A stretch of DNA of 64,000 nt. Source: Pseudodesulfovibrio tunisiensis (lineage in GTDB: Bacteria > Desulfobacterota > Desulfovibrionia > Desulfovibrionales > Desulfovibrionaceae). This document shows, one piece after another, positions 26,991-36,349 of this stretch. The notes below the pieces were generated by a model. That model was not told the DNA's origin and did not search any database. It saw only the letters and a list, made by a program, of their open reading frames with translations. The stretch lies in contig NZ_CP094380.1 of NCBI RefSeq assembly GCF_022809775.1, positions 2,517,501 through 2,581,500 of the forward strand. The letters run 5' to 3'. A program made the translations under genes and the position numbers. The first letter of the stretch is position 1, and every line of letters starts with the position of its first letter.

Positions 26991-27953
26991 CTAATCGCAA
27001 TCCTTCATGTATCCGCAGGCGAACGCGCTCGCGTCCATGTTCTTCCTCCCCTGAGGCTTGACCCCGGGAGTCAGGTAGATGCCGTCCGACGCAACAATGG
27101 CCAGCTTGCCGTCCATCTCGCCGAGAATGGTGCCCGGAGCCACGGCCGGTGCGGTCTCCTGACTGATCTCCCCGGGCTGGACATTCAGGCGCAACGGCTT
27201 GCCGTCGGGCCGGGTCCACTGGAAATACGCGCCGGGCCAGGGATGCATGGCCCGAATCCGGTTGTGGATGTCCTTGACCGGCTGGCTCCAGTCGATCTCG
27301 CCTTCGCTCTTTTCCAGCTTGGCCGCATACGTGGCCAGGGAATCGTCCTGCGGCTTGAGTTCGTAATCCTTGCGCACCAGCCGGGCCAGCGCCTCCACGA
27401 TGCAGATGCCGCCAAGGGCGGCCAGCTCGTCGTGAATGGTTCCGGCATGGTCGTTGTGCCCGATGCGCAGGGCGCGCTGCACCATGACCGGGCCGGTATC
27501 CAGCCCGGCCTCCATGCGCATGATGGAAATGCCGGTCACGATGTCGCCGTTCTGGATGGCGCGCTGGATCGGGGCCGCGCCGCGCCACTGGGGCAGCAGG
27601 GAGCCGTGCACGTTCAGGGGCAGCAGTCTGGGAATGTCCAGCACGGACTGGGGCAGAATCAGGCCGTAGGCCGCCACCACGAGCACATCCGGCTCCAGCG
27701 CGGCAAGTTGGTCCACGTCCTTCCGTTCCTTGAAGTTCACGGGCTGAAACACGTCGATGCCGTTTTCCAGAGCCACCTGTTTCACGGCGGACGGCTTGCA
27801 CACCCTGCCGCGTCCGCACGGACGGTCGGGCTGGGTATACACGGCAACGACCTCGGCCCCTTCAAAGCCGAGCAGGGCCTTGAGGCTCTCTGCGGCAAAA
27901 TCCGGGGTGCCCATGAAGACAATGCGAAGTTTGGGAAAATCTATCTGGTCCAT
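26991..27953 (-). CDS. fmt: Methionyl-tRNA formyltransferase
   Basis: A 320-residue enzyme that formylates initiator Met-tRNA. The 10-formyl-THF catalytic segment is seen as LNVHGSLLPQWRGAAPIQRAI, with the SIMRMEAGLDTGPVM motif, and the C-terminal OB-fold region includes AMHPWPGAYF. The start overlaps the def stop by 13 bases, the usual def-fmt coupling. Confidence 0.96.
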   Translation of the reverse strand: MDQIDFPKLRIVFMGTPDFAAESLKALLGFEGAEVVAVYTQPDRPCGRGRVCKPSAVKQVALENGIDVFQPVNFKERKDVDQLAALEPDVLVVAAYGLILPQSVLDIPRLLPLNVHGSLLPQWRGAAPIQRAIQNGDIVTGISIMRMEAGLDTGPVMVQRALRIGHNDHAGTIHDELAALGGICIVEALARLVRKDYELKPQDDSLATYAAKLEKSEGEIDWSQPVKDIHNRIRAMHPWPGAYFQWTRPDGKPLRLNVQPGEISQETAPAVAPGTILGEMDGKLAIVASDGIYLTPGVKPQGRKNMDASAFACGYMKDCD

Positions 27954-28438
27954 TTGGCGGCCTTCTTGCGATACATGGCCTGTTTCAGGCGACTGGAACG
28001 ATCCACGATGGTGGTCCCCTCCAGATGGTCTATCTCATGCTGGAGAATGATGGCAAGGAATCCGTCGGTCTCGATGCAGACATCCTCGCCCTCGGGATTC
28101 ATGGCCGTGACCTTGACCCGCTCCTTGCGCTTGATCTTGGCCCCGAACTGCGGGCAGCTCAGGCACCCTTCCTCGGATTCGACCTCGCCGCCGCATTCCA
28201 CGATCTCCGGGTTGATGAGCACGCGCAAATCCTCGCGCACCTTGGGGCCGGTCTGGTCAACGCAGATCAGACGGATGGACTCGCCCACCTGAGGCGCGGC
28301 AAGGCCCACGCCGTCGCCTTCATACATGGTTTCCACCATGTTTTCGATAAGTTCCCTGAGTTCGGGCGTCACCTCGGTCACGCGTTCGGCCTTTCTGGCC
28401 AGAACCGGATCAGGCCACGTGCAGATATCCAGTTTCAT
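27941..28438 (-). CDS. def: Peptide deformylase
   Basis: A 165-residue metalloenzyme removing N-formyl groups from nascent proteins. The three family motifs are present: GVGLAAPQ, EEGCLSCP (Cys ligand) and QHEIDHLEG (two His ligands and the catalytic Glu). ATG 28438 is preceded by GGAGG; the longer frame would add 46 unrelated residues. Confidence 0.96.
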   Translation of the reverse strand: MKLDICTWPDPVLARKAERVTEVTPELRELIENMVETMYEGDGVGLAAPQVGESIRLICVDQTGPKVREDLRVLINPEIVECGGEVESEEGCLSCPQFGAKIKRKERVKVTAMNPEGEDVCIETDGFLAIILQHEIDHLEGTTIVDRSSRLKQAMYRKKAAKWTR

Positions 28439-28476
28439 ATACCCTCCGGCGCAATGCACCAGCTTGTTCATTTCGG

Positions 28477-28506
28477 AAAACGCACCGCAGTCCGCTGCGC
28501 GGTGCG
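28477..28506 (-). promoter_or_regulatory. Hairpin in the def leader
   Basis: The stem CGCACCGC/GCGGTGCG (28481-28506) is followed on the minus strand by TTTTCC, about 40 bases before the def start. It could attenuate def-fmt transcription or mark the end of an upstream transcript. Confidence 0.35.
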
Positions 28507-28652
28507 GCAATGATGGTGTCTCATATAATAATAAGGCAGGAATTTCAAAAAGCGAACCTCGGAGGTAAAAATTCAACCCAACCAGCCGGTTCGCCGAATA
28601 CTTTTCCGAAACTCATGCCTAAAGGAATTTCCTCCGCCTTCCGATAGGACCC

Positions 28653-29486
28653 ATGATGATCATACAGGCGGGCAATCTCAACTACGCCTTGATGCAGAAG
28701 GCGGACACTTCGGGCAGGCAGGCATTTCCGCGCACCGCGGATCAGGCCGGGCCGGGCCTGAGGCTCGGACACGCGATTTCGCCCGCAAAAAACGGTCTTG
28801 CACCCGCAGCCCCGCAGGCCCGGGAACAAGGGGTGGCGGCCGGGCCGCAGACCCTGGGCCGGACGTTCTCCGACGAAATCATCCGCCGCATGGACCTCCA
28901 GGCGGACGAGACCGGACAGGTCAAGGACCCGGCCGCCCTCAACGATTCCCTTGCCGCGACCATGGACTGGGTACGCGAGCGGTTCGGAGACGAAACCGCA
29001 GCAGCCGCCGCCGGCATGATCCTTCAGGACACCTCGGACACCGTGAACGAGGACGGGCTGGGCAACGGCCTGCTCAACACCCTGCGCTTCATCGACCGCA
29101 ATTTCGGCATTGCGGCCGGAGACGAGGCCATGGCCCGGTTCAACTCCGGAATCAACGAGGCCCTGAACGACTACTTCGACAACGGGTCCGAGGAAATCTT
29201 TCATGCCGTTGCCGCGCAGGACGGCGCAAATGCGACTCGGGACCTGAATCAGCGATTCTTCATTCAGGCTTCCGAATCCGCAGAAACCGCAAGCCAGAAA
29301 AAGGACCCCACCCTTGAAATGCTGGACCAGTTCCGCAAGGAGCTGGAGGAAAAGGCGGGCCTGACTTCACTCAAGGAAGACCTTGATCAGCAGTCCGATC
29401 CGACCCGGACCACCACGGCCAGAGCCCTTGCCGCATACAGCGCGATTCCGGCCCCGGAACCGCAGCTCACCGAAGCCGTGATCTGA
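28653..29486 (+). CDS. Hypothetical protein
   Basis: A 277-residue soluble protein I do not recognise. The first ~70 residues are Ala/Gly/Pro-rich and look disordered. Residues ~75-200 appear helical (RTFSDEIIRRMDLQ, FIDRNFGIAAGDEAMARFNSGI). A coiled coil with charged repeats occurs near KELEEKAGLTSLKEDLDQQ, and the tail is Ala/Pro-rich. There is no signal peptide or TM helix. It is transcribed alone, 68 bp before the VUT transporter. Codon usage resembles its neighbours, so the frame is probably real. Confidence 0.65.
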   Translation: MMIIQAGNLNYALMQKADTSGRQAFPRTADQAGPGLRLGHAISPAKNGLAPAAPQAREQGVAAGPQTLGRTFSDEIIRRMDLQADETGQVKDPAALNDSLAATMDWVRERFGDETAAAAAGMILQDTSDTVNEDGLGNGLLNTLRFIDRNFGIAAGDEAMARFNSGINEALNDYFDNGSEEIFHAVAAQDGANATRDLNQRFFIQASESAETASQKKDPTLEMLDQFRKELEEKAGLTSLKEDLDQQSDPTRTTTARALAAYSAIPAPEPQLTEAVI

Positions 29487-29559
29487 TCGCACCCCGCGCA
29501 TTCCACCACGCCGAACCGAAAGGCATCGCCACACCCGGGCAAAGTGATAATCCTTGACC

Positions 29560-30273
29560 ATGGCCGGAAATCCGGGCATGGCACGGGCCATGAATGAAGC
29601 GCTTTGGATGGGATTTGCTCTGGTCGACCTGAGCATGGTCCTGCTGATCTATCGTTTTTTCGGACGCGTGGGGCTGTTCAGCCTGCTCGCCTTCAACCTG
29701 ATTCTCTGCAACATCCAGGTCATGAAGACCGTGGAGCTGTTCGGACTGACCACCACGCTGGGCAACATCCTGTATGCCAGCGTGTTTCTGTCCACGGACC
29801 TGCTCAGTGAATTCCACGGCAAGGAAGAGGCAAAGAAAGGCGTGCTGCTCGGATTCATCACCCTGCTGCTCATGACCATATACATGCAGGCCGCGCTCTA
29901 CTTTCAGCCCGCTGCCAACGATTTCGCGCACCCGCATCTCGCGGCCCTGTTCGGTTTCATGCCGCGCATTGCTCTGGCCAGCCTTGCCGCCTACCTGATA
30001 TCCCAGCTCCACGATGTCTGGGCCTTCCACGCCATCAAGCAACGCACCGGCTCCCGCCTGCTCTGGCTGCGCAACAACGCTTCCACCATGCTGAGCCAGT
30101 TTCTCGACTCCGCCGTCTTCTGCACCATCGCCTTCTACGGCATGTTCCCCATGAACGTGTTCTGGGAAATCCTGCTCTCCACCTACGTCATCAAGATCGC
30201 CGTGGCCGTGCTCGACACCCCGTTCATCTATCTCGCCAGAAAGATCATCCCCGGAGATACCGCGCAAGCATAG
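29560..30273 (+). CDS. VUT family (YhhQ-type) queuosine precursor transporter
   Basis: A 237-residue integral membrane protein with about six TM helices. It matches the VUT/YhhQ pattern: FNLILCNIQVMKTVELFG, ASVFLSTDLLSEFHGKEEAKKG, AAYLISQLHDVWAFHAIK, RNNASTMLSQFLDSAVFCTIAF and the C-terminal YVIKIAVAVLDTPFIYLARK. It probably imports a 7-deazaguanine queuosine precursor. ATG 29560 is used; a TTG two codons upstream and internal ATGs are alternatives. Confidence 0.88.
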   Translation: MAGNPGMARAMNEALWMGFALVDLSMVLLIYRFFGRVGLFSLLAFNLILCNIQVMKTVELFGLTTTLGNILYASVFLSTDLLSEFHGKEEAKKGVLLGFITLLLMTIYMQAALYFQPAANDFAHPHLAALFGFMPRIALASLAAYLISQLHDVWAFHAIKQRTGSRLLWLRNNASTMLSQFLDSAVFCTIAFYGMFPMNVFWEILLSTYVIKIAVAVLDTPFIYLARKIIPGDTAQA

Positions 30274-30289
30274 GTTCGACCATTTCAAG

Positions 30290-30335
30290 CCAGAACGGAC
30301 CTCCACGCAGTTGTCTGCGCGGCGGCCCGTTCTGG
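30290..30335 (+). terminator. Hairpin after the VUT transporter gene
   Basis: A long stem-loop (CCAGAACGG...CCGTTCTGG outside, CGCAG/CTGCG inside) starts 17 bases past the stop. It is followed by TTTGC only, so it is a weak T-tract terminator. It separates convergent genes and may act in both directions. Confidence 0.6.
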
Positions 30336-30357
30336 TTTGCACTACCTGCCAGGAGGG

Positions 30358-30759
30358 CTATGACTTCAGACTTTGCTTAAATTCGTCATACGACCTGATA
30401 TATTCGTGCTCGTCATAATATTGGTTGGCAAGCACCATCAACACGCAGCCCTGGGAAAAATTTTTCATTTCCCGCCAGATGTTTTTCCCGATGTACAACC
30501 CCTGATCCGGATAATCGAGTTTCACTTCTTTCACGGAACTTCCATCGTCCAGAACAATGGTGCAACTGCCGTTCACGCATATCAGCACCTGTTCGAGATT
30601 TCTGTGGGCATGCTTGCCGCGATCCACACCGTGCCGTGTGTCAAAAATGTAATACACCCGCTTTATGTCGAACGGAATCTGCCTGAACTGCTCAAGAGCA
30701 ACAAGAGCGCCCCGGTCATCGCCCATGACGTCGAACCGTAGAAAATCTATGTTCTTCAT
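30358..30759 (-). CDS. dTDP-4-oxo-6-deoxyglucose 3,4-ketoisomerase (FdtA/WxcM-like)
   Basis: A 133-residue cupin of the sugar 3,4-ketoisomerase family. Typical segments are RGALVALEQFRQIPFDIKRVYYIFD, the metal-free cupin site GKHAHRNLEQVLICVNGSC and WREMKNFSQGCVLMVLANQYYDE. FdtA gives the galacto- and QdtA the gluco-configured 3-keto sugar, and I cannot tell which applies. The start at 30759 gives the family length. It follows the aminotransferase gene by 22 bp, the expected next enzyme. Confidence 0.85.
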   Translation of the reverse strand: MKNIDFLRFDVMGDDRGALVALEQFRQIPFDIKRVYYIFDTRHGVDRGKHAHRNLEQVLICVNGSCTIVLDDGSSVKEVKLDYPDQGLYIGKNIWREMKNFSQGCVLMVLANQYYDEHEYIRSYDEFKQSLKS

Positions 30760-30781
30760 GTTGTTTACCACGTTGTCCAGA

Positions 30782-31888
30782 TTAACCGCGCCACGCATTC
30801 AGCGCCGCAGCAACCCTGTCCGCATCATCAAGCGAAAGCACGGGGGACATGGGCAGGGAAAGCACTTCTGCGGCAAGCTGTTCCGCCAGAGGCAGATCAG
30901 CCTCGTCAAATTCCCTGTAAGCGCCCTGCCTGTGTATGGCTGTGGGGTAGTGAATGAGCGTCTGTATACCTTTTTCCGAAAGATATTGCTGAAGTCCGTC
31001 CCTGTTTTTCGACCGGATGACAAACAGGTGATAGACATGCCCTTCTGCTCCATGCACCTCGGCAGGCAACTGGATCGCCGGATTCGTGACCCTACTTCTG
31101 TAACGGGATGCTATGCGCCGACGATGCGCATTGTCCAGATCCAGAAAGGGCAGCTTGACTGAAAGCACGGCAGCCTGCAGTTCATCCAGCCGCGAATTCC
31201 TGCCCTTGGCCTCATGCACGTACTTTTGGGATGAACCGTAATTGCCGAGCCCCCGAATCCTGGCCGCCAGTTCCGCATCATTCGTGGTCACGGCTCCACC
31301 GTCGCCCATGGCACCGAGATTCTTTCCGGGATAAAAGGAAAAGGCTGCGGCATCTCCCAGATTTCCCGCCCGTTTTCCCTGAAACAGGGCCCCATGAGCC
31401 TGGGCAGCATCCTCGATGACCTTGAGACCGTATTTTTCGGCCACGGCATTGATCGACGCCATGTCGCACACCTGTCCGTACAGATGAACGGCCATGACAG
31501 CCCTGGTCCTTTCCGTAATCGCGACTTCAAGCCTTGCTGGATCGATCGTGAACGTGGCCGGGTCCGGCTCCACGAACACGGGAGTGGCTCCGTTGGCGGA
31601 TATGGCCAATACTGAAGCTATGAATGTGTTGGAAGGGACAATCACCTCATCTCCGGGACCGATCCCGTATGCGTTGAGAATCAGATCAAGCGCATCCAAA
31701 CCATTTCCCACGCCGACGCACTCGCCAGTTCCGCAATAGGCGGCAAAATCCTTTTCGAATGCGGCAACCCTGCTGCCGAGAATATACCAGCCCGAATCAA
31801 GAATCCCGTTCACGGACTCGTCTATCCTGTCTCGAAATCTGTCATTGATCTTCTTCAAATCAAGAAAGGGAATTACAGCGGCGCTCAT
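30782..31888 (-). CDS. DegT/DnrJ/EryC1/StrS sugar aminotransferase (FdtB-like)
   Basis: A 368-residue PLP-dependent aminotransferase. The cofactor Lys is in [15 protein letters not shown], the Asp in [11 protein letters not shown], and the substrate loop in [12 protein letters not shown]. With the adjacent 3,4-ketoisomerase it would form dTDP-3-amino-3,6-dideoxyhexose for a surface glycan. The start at 31888 ([12 protein letters not shown]) is the family's usual N-terminus. RmlA/RmlB and a dedicated acetyltransferase are not adjacent. Confidence 0.9.
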   Translation of the reverse strand: MSAAVIPFLDLKKINDRFRDRIDESVNGILDSGWYILGSRVAAFEKDFAAYCGTGECVGVGNGLDALDLILNAYGIGPGDEVIVPSNTFIASVLAISANGATPVFVEPDPATFTIDPARLEVAITERTRAVMAVHLYGQVCDMASINAVAEKYGLKVIEDAAQAHGALFQGKRAGNLGDAAAFSFYPGKNLGAMGDGGAVTTNDAELAARIRGLGNYGSSQKYVHEAKGRNSRLDELQAAVLSVKLPFLDLDNAHRRRIASRYRSRVTNPAIQLPAEVHGAEGHVYHLFVIRSKNRDGLQQYLSEKGIQTLIHYPTAIHRQGAYREFDEADLPLAEQLAAEVLSLPMSPVLSLDDADRVAAALNAWRG

Positions 31889-32031
31889 GTCTAACTCACA
31901 GAGAAAAAAGTGGAAAAGTACACCCAAACAGCTCATGCCTATCCAGCGGCCCGAGGAAAGCAACAAGGCCTACCGACTGTAGGGCAAAGGCAAACCCAAG
32001 ACAAGCCGCAATGGATGCTGCGGAAACAAGA

Positions 32032-32053
32032 GGAACCTCCCGAAAGAGGTTCC
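32032..32053 (-). terminator. Possible terminator below purE
   Basis: The stem GGAACCTC/GAGGTTCC with loop CCGAAA lies 28 bases past the purE stop. On the minus strand it is followed by TCTTGTTTCC, an imperfect T-rich tail. Confidence 0.5.
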
Positions 32054-32080
32054 CCAGACCGCCCAAAAGGCATTCTTCAT

Positions 32081-32563
32081 CTACAAAGTAGCGGCAGCGC
32101 GTTCCACGTCTTCCTTGAACTTGTCGCGTGCGGCCTTGAGGCGTTCGGCGAGTTCGGGATCATGGAGCGCGATGATCTGTGCGGCAAGCCAGGCCGCGTT
32201 TTTCGCGCCGACCTTGTCCAGCGCCAGCGTGCCGACCGGGTAGCCCGGGGGCATCTGGACCGTGGCAAGCAGCGCGTCCATGCCGCCGAGCTGGGACGCG
32301 GTCAGGGGCACGCCCAGAACCGGTTTGATGGTCTTGGCGGCCACGGCTCCGGCCAGATGCGCGGCCAGTCCGGCTGCGCAGATGAACACCTGACACCCGT
32401 CGGCTTCAAGCTCCGAGACGAGCCGGGCCGTGCGTTCCGGGGTGCGGTGCGCGGACGTGACCGTGAATACGCAGTCAACGCCCAGTTCCTTGAGCAGATC
32501 CGCACAGGGGCGCATCTTGTCCTCATCCGAAAGCGAACCCATGAAAACAGCTACCTGAGCCAT
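32081..32563 (-). CDS. purE: N5-carboxyaminoimidazole ribonucleotide mutase
   Basis: A 160-residue class I PurE-type enzyme of purine synthesis. Motifs include [11 protein letters not shown] (phosphate loop), TSAHRTPER with the active-site His, [10 protein letters not shown] and [29 protein letters not shown] precedes ATG 32563. It is encoded 108 bp below purD on the same strand; an intervening hairpin may modulate the ratio. PurK is not in the window. Confidence 0.94.
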   Translation of the reverse strand: MAQVAVFMGSLSDEDKMRPCADLLKELGVDCVFTVTSAHRTPERTARLVSELEADGCQVFICAAGLAAHLAGAVAAKTIKPVLGVPLTASQLGGMDALLATVQMPPGYPVGTLALDKVGAKNAAWLAAQIIALHDPELAERLKAARDKFKEDVERAAATL

Positions 32564-32640
32564 GTTCACTCCTTGAATGTCCAGGAATTTTCCGGTTCTG
32601 CACATCCCCCGCCCGGGAATGCGCAAGGCTGAATTTCGAA

Positions 32641-32666
32641 AGGCGTCCCCGGTTGCAAGGACGCCT
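32641..32666 (-). terminator. Hairpin in the purD-purE spacer
   Basis: The stem AGGCGTCC/GGACGCCT begins a few bases past the purD stop and is followed on the minus strand by TTTCG. It is weak as a terminator and may be an intercistronic stabiliser. Confidence 0.45.
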
Positions 32667-32671
32667 GTTCG

Positions 32672-33949
32672 TTATTTCATTCTTTTCAGACCTTTTTCCG
32701 CTATGTCGTGTCGGAAATAGCTCTTGTCGAAGTGGACCAGATCCACGCCCTCGTAGGCCTTTTTGCGTGCCTCGGCCAGATCGCGACCCAGCGCCGTGAC
32801 GCAGAGCACGCGGCCGCCGGAGCTCAGAATGCGTCCGTCCTGCTCGCGCGTTCCGGCCTGAAACACCTTGACGTTGTCCAGCGCGTCGGCCTTGTCCAGT
32901 CCGGTGATCTCCATGCCCTTGGGATAGGACGCGGGATAGCCCTCGGCTGCCATGACCACGCCGCACGCGGTCTCGGGCCGAACCTTGACCTCGACCTGAT
33001 CGAGCCTGCCGTCGATGCACGCGAACATGATGTCCACGATGTCCGTATCCAGCCGCATGAGCAGGGGCTGGCATTCGGGATCGCCGAACCGCACGTTGTA
33101 TTCCAGCACGGACGGGCCGTCCTCGGTCATCATCAGTCCGGCGTAGAGCACACCCTTGAAGGGCTGGCCCTTGGACGCCAGCAGTTCGAGAATGGGCCGG
33201 ATCACGAGTTCCGCGGTTGCGGCATATTCGGACTCGGGCAGGATCGGAGCCGGGCTGTACGCGCCCATGCCGCCGGTGTTCGGGCCGGTATCCCCCTCGC
33301 CCACGGCCTTGTGGTCCTGCGAGGACGGAAGGAGCGCATAGTTGCGGCCATCGCAGAACGCCAGAAACGAGGCTTCCTCGCCCTTGAGGCATTCTTCGAC
33401 GACAATGCGGTCGCCAGCGGCATCAAAGGCCTTTCTGACCATCATGTTTTCCGCGGCTTCCAATGCCTCCTCGGTGGTGGAAGCCACCACAACGCCCTTG
33501 CCCGCAGCCAGACCGTCGGCCTTGACCACAAGGGGCGCGCCCTTCTTCCTGATGAACGCGGCAGCAGCCTCGTATTCGTCGAATACCCGGAACGCGGCAG
33601 TGGGCACTCCGGCCTCGTGCATCACGTTCTTGGAAAACGCCTTGGAGCCTTCCAGATTCGCGGCATAGGCATTGGGACCGAAGCAGGGAATCTGCTCCTT
33701 TTCCAGTGCGTTCTGAATGCCGAGCACCAGCGGCAGCTCGGGACCGGCCACGACCAGGTCAACTTCCTCGTCACGGGCCAGCTTGACCAGCGCGGGAATG
33801 TCGTCGTCCTTGACAGGCACATTGCGACCGACCTGCGCAGTGCCGCCATTGCCCGGCGCGCACAGAATCTGATCGACCTTGGCGCTCTGGGCCAGCTTCC
33901 AGCACAGGGCGTGCTCGCGCCCACCTGAACCGACAACCAAAATCTTCAT
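32672..33949 (-). CDS. purD: Phosphoribosylamine--glycine ligase
   Basis: A 425-residue ATP-grasp ligase making GAR. The N-terminus MKILVVGSGGREHALCW is diagnostic. ATP-grasp elements KADGLAAGKGVVVA, EECLKGEEASFLAFCDG, GPNTGGMGAYSPAP and LEYNVRFGDPECQPLL are all present. GAGGGGGATT precedes the ATG. It is the first gene of the purD-purE pair. Confidence 0.96.
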   Translation of the reverse strand: MKILVVGSGGREHALCWKLAQSAKVDQILCAPGNGGTAQVGRNVPVKDDDIPALVKLARDEEVDLVVAGPELPLVLGIQNALEKEQIPCFGPNAYAANLEGSKAFSKNVMHEAGVPTAAFRVFDEYEAAAAFIRKKGAPLVVKADGLAAGKGVVVASTTEEALEAAENMMVRKAFDAAGDRIVVEECLKGEEASFLAFCDGRNYALLPSSQDHKAVGEGDTGPNTGGMGAYSPAPILPESEYAATAELVIRPILELLASKGQPFKGVLYAGLMMTEDGPSVLEYNVRFGDPECQPLLMRLDTDIVDIMFACIDGRLDQVEVKVRPETACGVVMAAEGYPASYPKGMEITGLDKADALDNVKVFQAGTREQDGRILSSGGRVLCVTALGRDLAEARKKAYEGVDLVHFDKSYFRHDIAEKGLKRMK

Positions 33950-34095
33950 CGGAATCCCCCTCTACGGGTTTGCTGTGGAAATGTGTTCCCGGTGTAAGGA
34001 AAATCGGCCCTTTTATCAAGGTTCATGCATGCGGTACACAAGCCGTGAAAACCGACAGCCCGGGATGGAATTGCGGCAACATGCCCTTTCTCCTG

Positions 34096-34132
34096 AAAAA
34101 AAGGCGGAACGCTTCAAAAGCGTCCCGCCTTG
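34096..34132 (-). terminator. Terminator of the peptide ABC importer operon
   Basis: The stem AAGGCGGAACGCTT/AAAGCGTCCCGCCTT (34102-34132, one mismatch) is followed on the minus strand by TTTTTTTC. It lies about 25 bases past the stop of the last ATPase gene. Confidence 0.85.
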
Positions 34133-34154
34133 CATGTTCGATGAACAATCGGTC

Positions 34155-35189
34155 CTAGCTGTATTTTCTCAGACCGTAATTTTCCTTGACCAGCTGCATG
34201 ACCTGATCGCGGCGATGACACGCGACCTTGTGGCCGTTGCCCACGTCCGCGAGCTCGGGTTCGGTTTTGCGGCATTCGTCGATGCAGAACGGACAGCGGG
34301 TGTGGAAACGGCAGCCCTGCGGCGGATTCATGGGGCTGGGCACATCGCCTTCCAGCACGATGCGGTGCGCATCGGAGTGCACGTCCGGATTCGGAATGCC
34401 GGACAGCAGCGCATGGGTGTAGGGATGCATGGGCGTGGCAAACAGGTCGTCGGTCTCGGCCACTTCCATGGCCTTGCCCAGATACATGACCACGATGCGC
34501 GTGGAGATGTACTTGACCACCAGCAAATGGTGGGTGACGAACAGGAAGGTCAGGCCCAGGTCCTTGCGCAGGCTGTCGAGCAGATTCAGAATCTGCGCCT
34601 GCACGGACACGTCGAGCGCGCTGGTGGGTTCGTCGAGCACGATGAATTCCGGCTCGGCCGCAATGGCACGGGCCACGGCGATGCGCTGACGCTGACCGCC
34701 CGAGAATTCATGCGGATAGCGCATCACGTGCATGCCGGACAGGCCCACCATTTCGAGGATGGACACGACCTTGGCTTCCAGTTCGCGGGCGGACAGATGT
34801 TCGCGCTCGCGAATGGGTTCGGCAATGATGTTCTTGATGAGCATGCGCGGATTCAGGGACGTGGTCGGGTCCTGAAACACCATCTGGAGCCGGTTGCGGA
34901 TGCCCATGTGCTTCATGCGCGACAGGGACACGGACGCGATGTCCACGGGATCGCCGTCCTTGGGATAGTAGATGGCCTGTCCCGCAGTCGGATCGTGAAG
35001 CCGGATGATGGCCTTGCCCGTGGTGGTCTTGCCGCAGCCGGATTCACCGACCACGCCGAGACATTCGCCGCGGTAGATGTCCAGATCCAGCCCGTCCAGC
35101 GCCTTGACCGAATTTATCTGGCGCTTGAGCACGCCGCCGACAATGGGATAATGCTTCTGCAATCCCTTGAGTTCGAATATCTTTTCCAT
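34155..35189 (-). CDS. Dipeptide/oligopeptide ABC transporter ATPase (DppF/OppF-like)
   Basis: A 344-residue ABC ATPase. Walker A is GESGCGKTT, the signature is FSGGQRQRIAVARA, and Walker B is FIVLDEPTSALD. The C-terminal oligopeptide-ABC region carries the cysteine set CRFHTRCPFCIDEC typical of OppF/DppF with a possible Fe-S cluster. The start at 35189 (MEKIFELKGLQKHYP) follows the stop of the partner ATPase by one base. Last gene of a five-gene importer operon. Confidence 0.92.
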   Translation of the reverse strand: MEKIFELKGLQKHYPIVGGVLKRQINSVKALDGLDLDIYRGECLGVVGESGCGKTTTGKAIIRLHDPTAGQAIYYPKDGDPVDIASVSLSRMKHMGIRNRLQMVFQDPTTSLNPRMLIKNIIAEPIREREHLSARELEAKVVSILEMVGLSGMHVMRYPHEFSGGQRQRIAVARAIAAEPEFIVLDEPTSALDVSVQAQILNLLDSLRKDLGLTFLFVTHHLLVVKYISTRIVVMYLGKAMEVAETDDLFATPMHPYTHALLSGIPNPDVHSDAHRIVLEGDVPSPMNPPQGCRFHTRCPFCIDECRKTEPELADVGNGHKVACHRRDQVMQLVKENYGLRKYS

Positions 35190-35190
35190 G

Positions 35191-36346
35191 CTATTTGCCC
35201 TCCCCGTACAGATGGCAGGCCACGAAATGGCCCGGTTCGGCCTCGAACAGGGACGGACGATCCTGACGGCACACATCCATGGCCTTGGGGCAGCGCGGAT
35301 GGAACCGGCAGCCCGGGGGCGGGGTCACGAGGTTGGGCACGCTGCCCTCGATGGACTGGAGCGCGCCTTCCTGACTGAACTTGGGCACGGAATTGAGCAA
35401 TGCCTGCGTGTAGGGATGCAGCGGATTGGTGAATACCTTCTCGACCTCGCCGGTCTCGCACAGGTTGCCCGCGTACATCACGCCCACCTTTTCGCAGGTC
35501 TCGGCCACAACGCCGAGGTCGTGGGTGATGAGCAGAATCGAGGAAATGCGGGAACGCTTGAGTTCCTTGAGCAGCTCCAGAATCTGGGCCTGCACGGTCA
35601 CGTCGAGATTGGACGTGGCCTCGTCCGCGATGAGCAGCGTGGGATGGCAGGCCAGCGCAATGGCAATGACGATGCGCTGCTTCATGCCGCCGGACAGGTT
35701 GTGCGGATAGCGCGTGACCACCTCTTCGGGGTTGGCGATGCCAAGCTGGCCGATGATGTCGATGGACCGCTTCAGAGCTTCCTTCTTCAGCAGCCTGTCC
35801 CAGTGCTTGAGCACGGGAATCCGGCCGAGCAGGCGCAGGGCCGGGGAATCCGGGTCCTTGGCCGCCATGCCGTACACCGCGCGATAGAACGGAGTCAGCA
35901 TGCCATAGGTCCTGCCGCCCTCGCCCATGTCCGCGGATATCTTTTCGCACAGGCTCTTCCTGCGGTGGAACAGGAAGCTTTCCGCCACCTGATCGCCAAT
36001 GGTCATGACCGGGTTCAGGGCCGCGTTCGGCTCCTGAAAGATCATGGAAATGGCATCGCCGCGCACCTTCTGCATGTCTTCTTCGGACAGGGACAGCAGG
36101 TCGATGGGCTCGCTGTTCTCGGTCTCGCGGAACAGCACCTGCCCGCCCTCGATCTTGCCCGGGGACTGGATGACCCGCATCATGGAACGCACGGTCACGG
36201 ACTTGCCGCAACCGGATTCGCCCACAAGGCCGAAGGTGCAGCCATGGTCGATGGACAGGGAAAAGCCGTTCAAGGCACGAACCACGCCCTCATAGGTGTA
36301 GAAGTTCGTGGTCAGATCAGATCTTTGCTTCGAGTAATGCCGCCAT
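35191..36346 (-). CDS. Dipeptide/oligopeptide ABC transporter ATPase (DppD/OppD-like) with an N-terminal frame change
   Basis: An ABC ATPase with Walker A GESGCGKSV, signature NLSGGMKQRIVIAIAL, Walker B LLIADEATSNLD and the C-terminal CRFHPRCPKAMDVC cysteine set. The intact frame runs from GTG 36285. The best start signal is GGAGG plus ATG 36346, overlapping the permease stop region, but that frame (MAALLEAKI) meets TGA at 36317-36319 after nine codons. One base removed at AAGATCTGATCTG joins it to DLTTNFYTYEGVVRAL, the expected N-terminus. This is an indel, an assembly error, or a gene using the shorter GTG start that lacks the first strand. Confidence 0.85.
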
Positions 36347-36349
36347 GAC

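Noticed and set aside
36310..36325. Programmed +1 frameshift at TGA, as in prfB, for the DppD-like gene
   Set aside because: The codon before TGA is ATC, which cannot re-pair well in the +1 frame, and no internal Shine-Dalgarno stands at the needed distance. An indel or read error is simpler.
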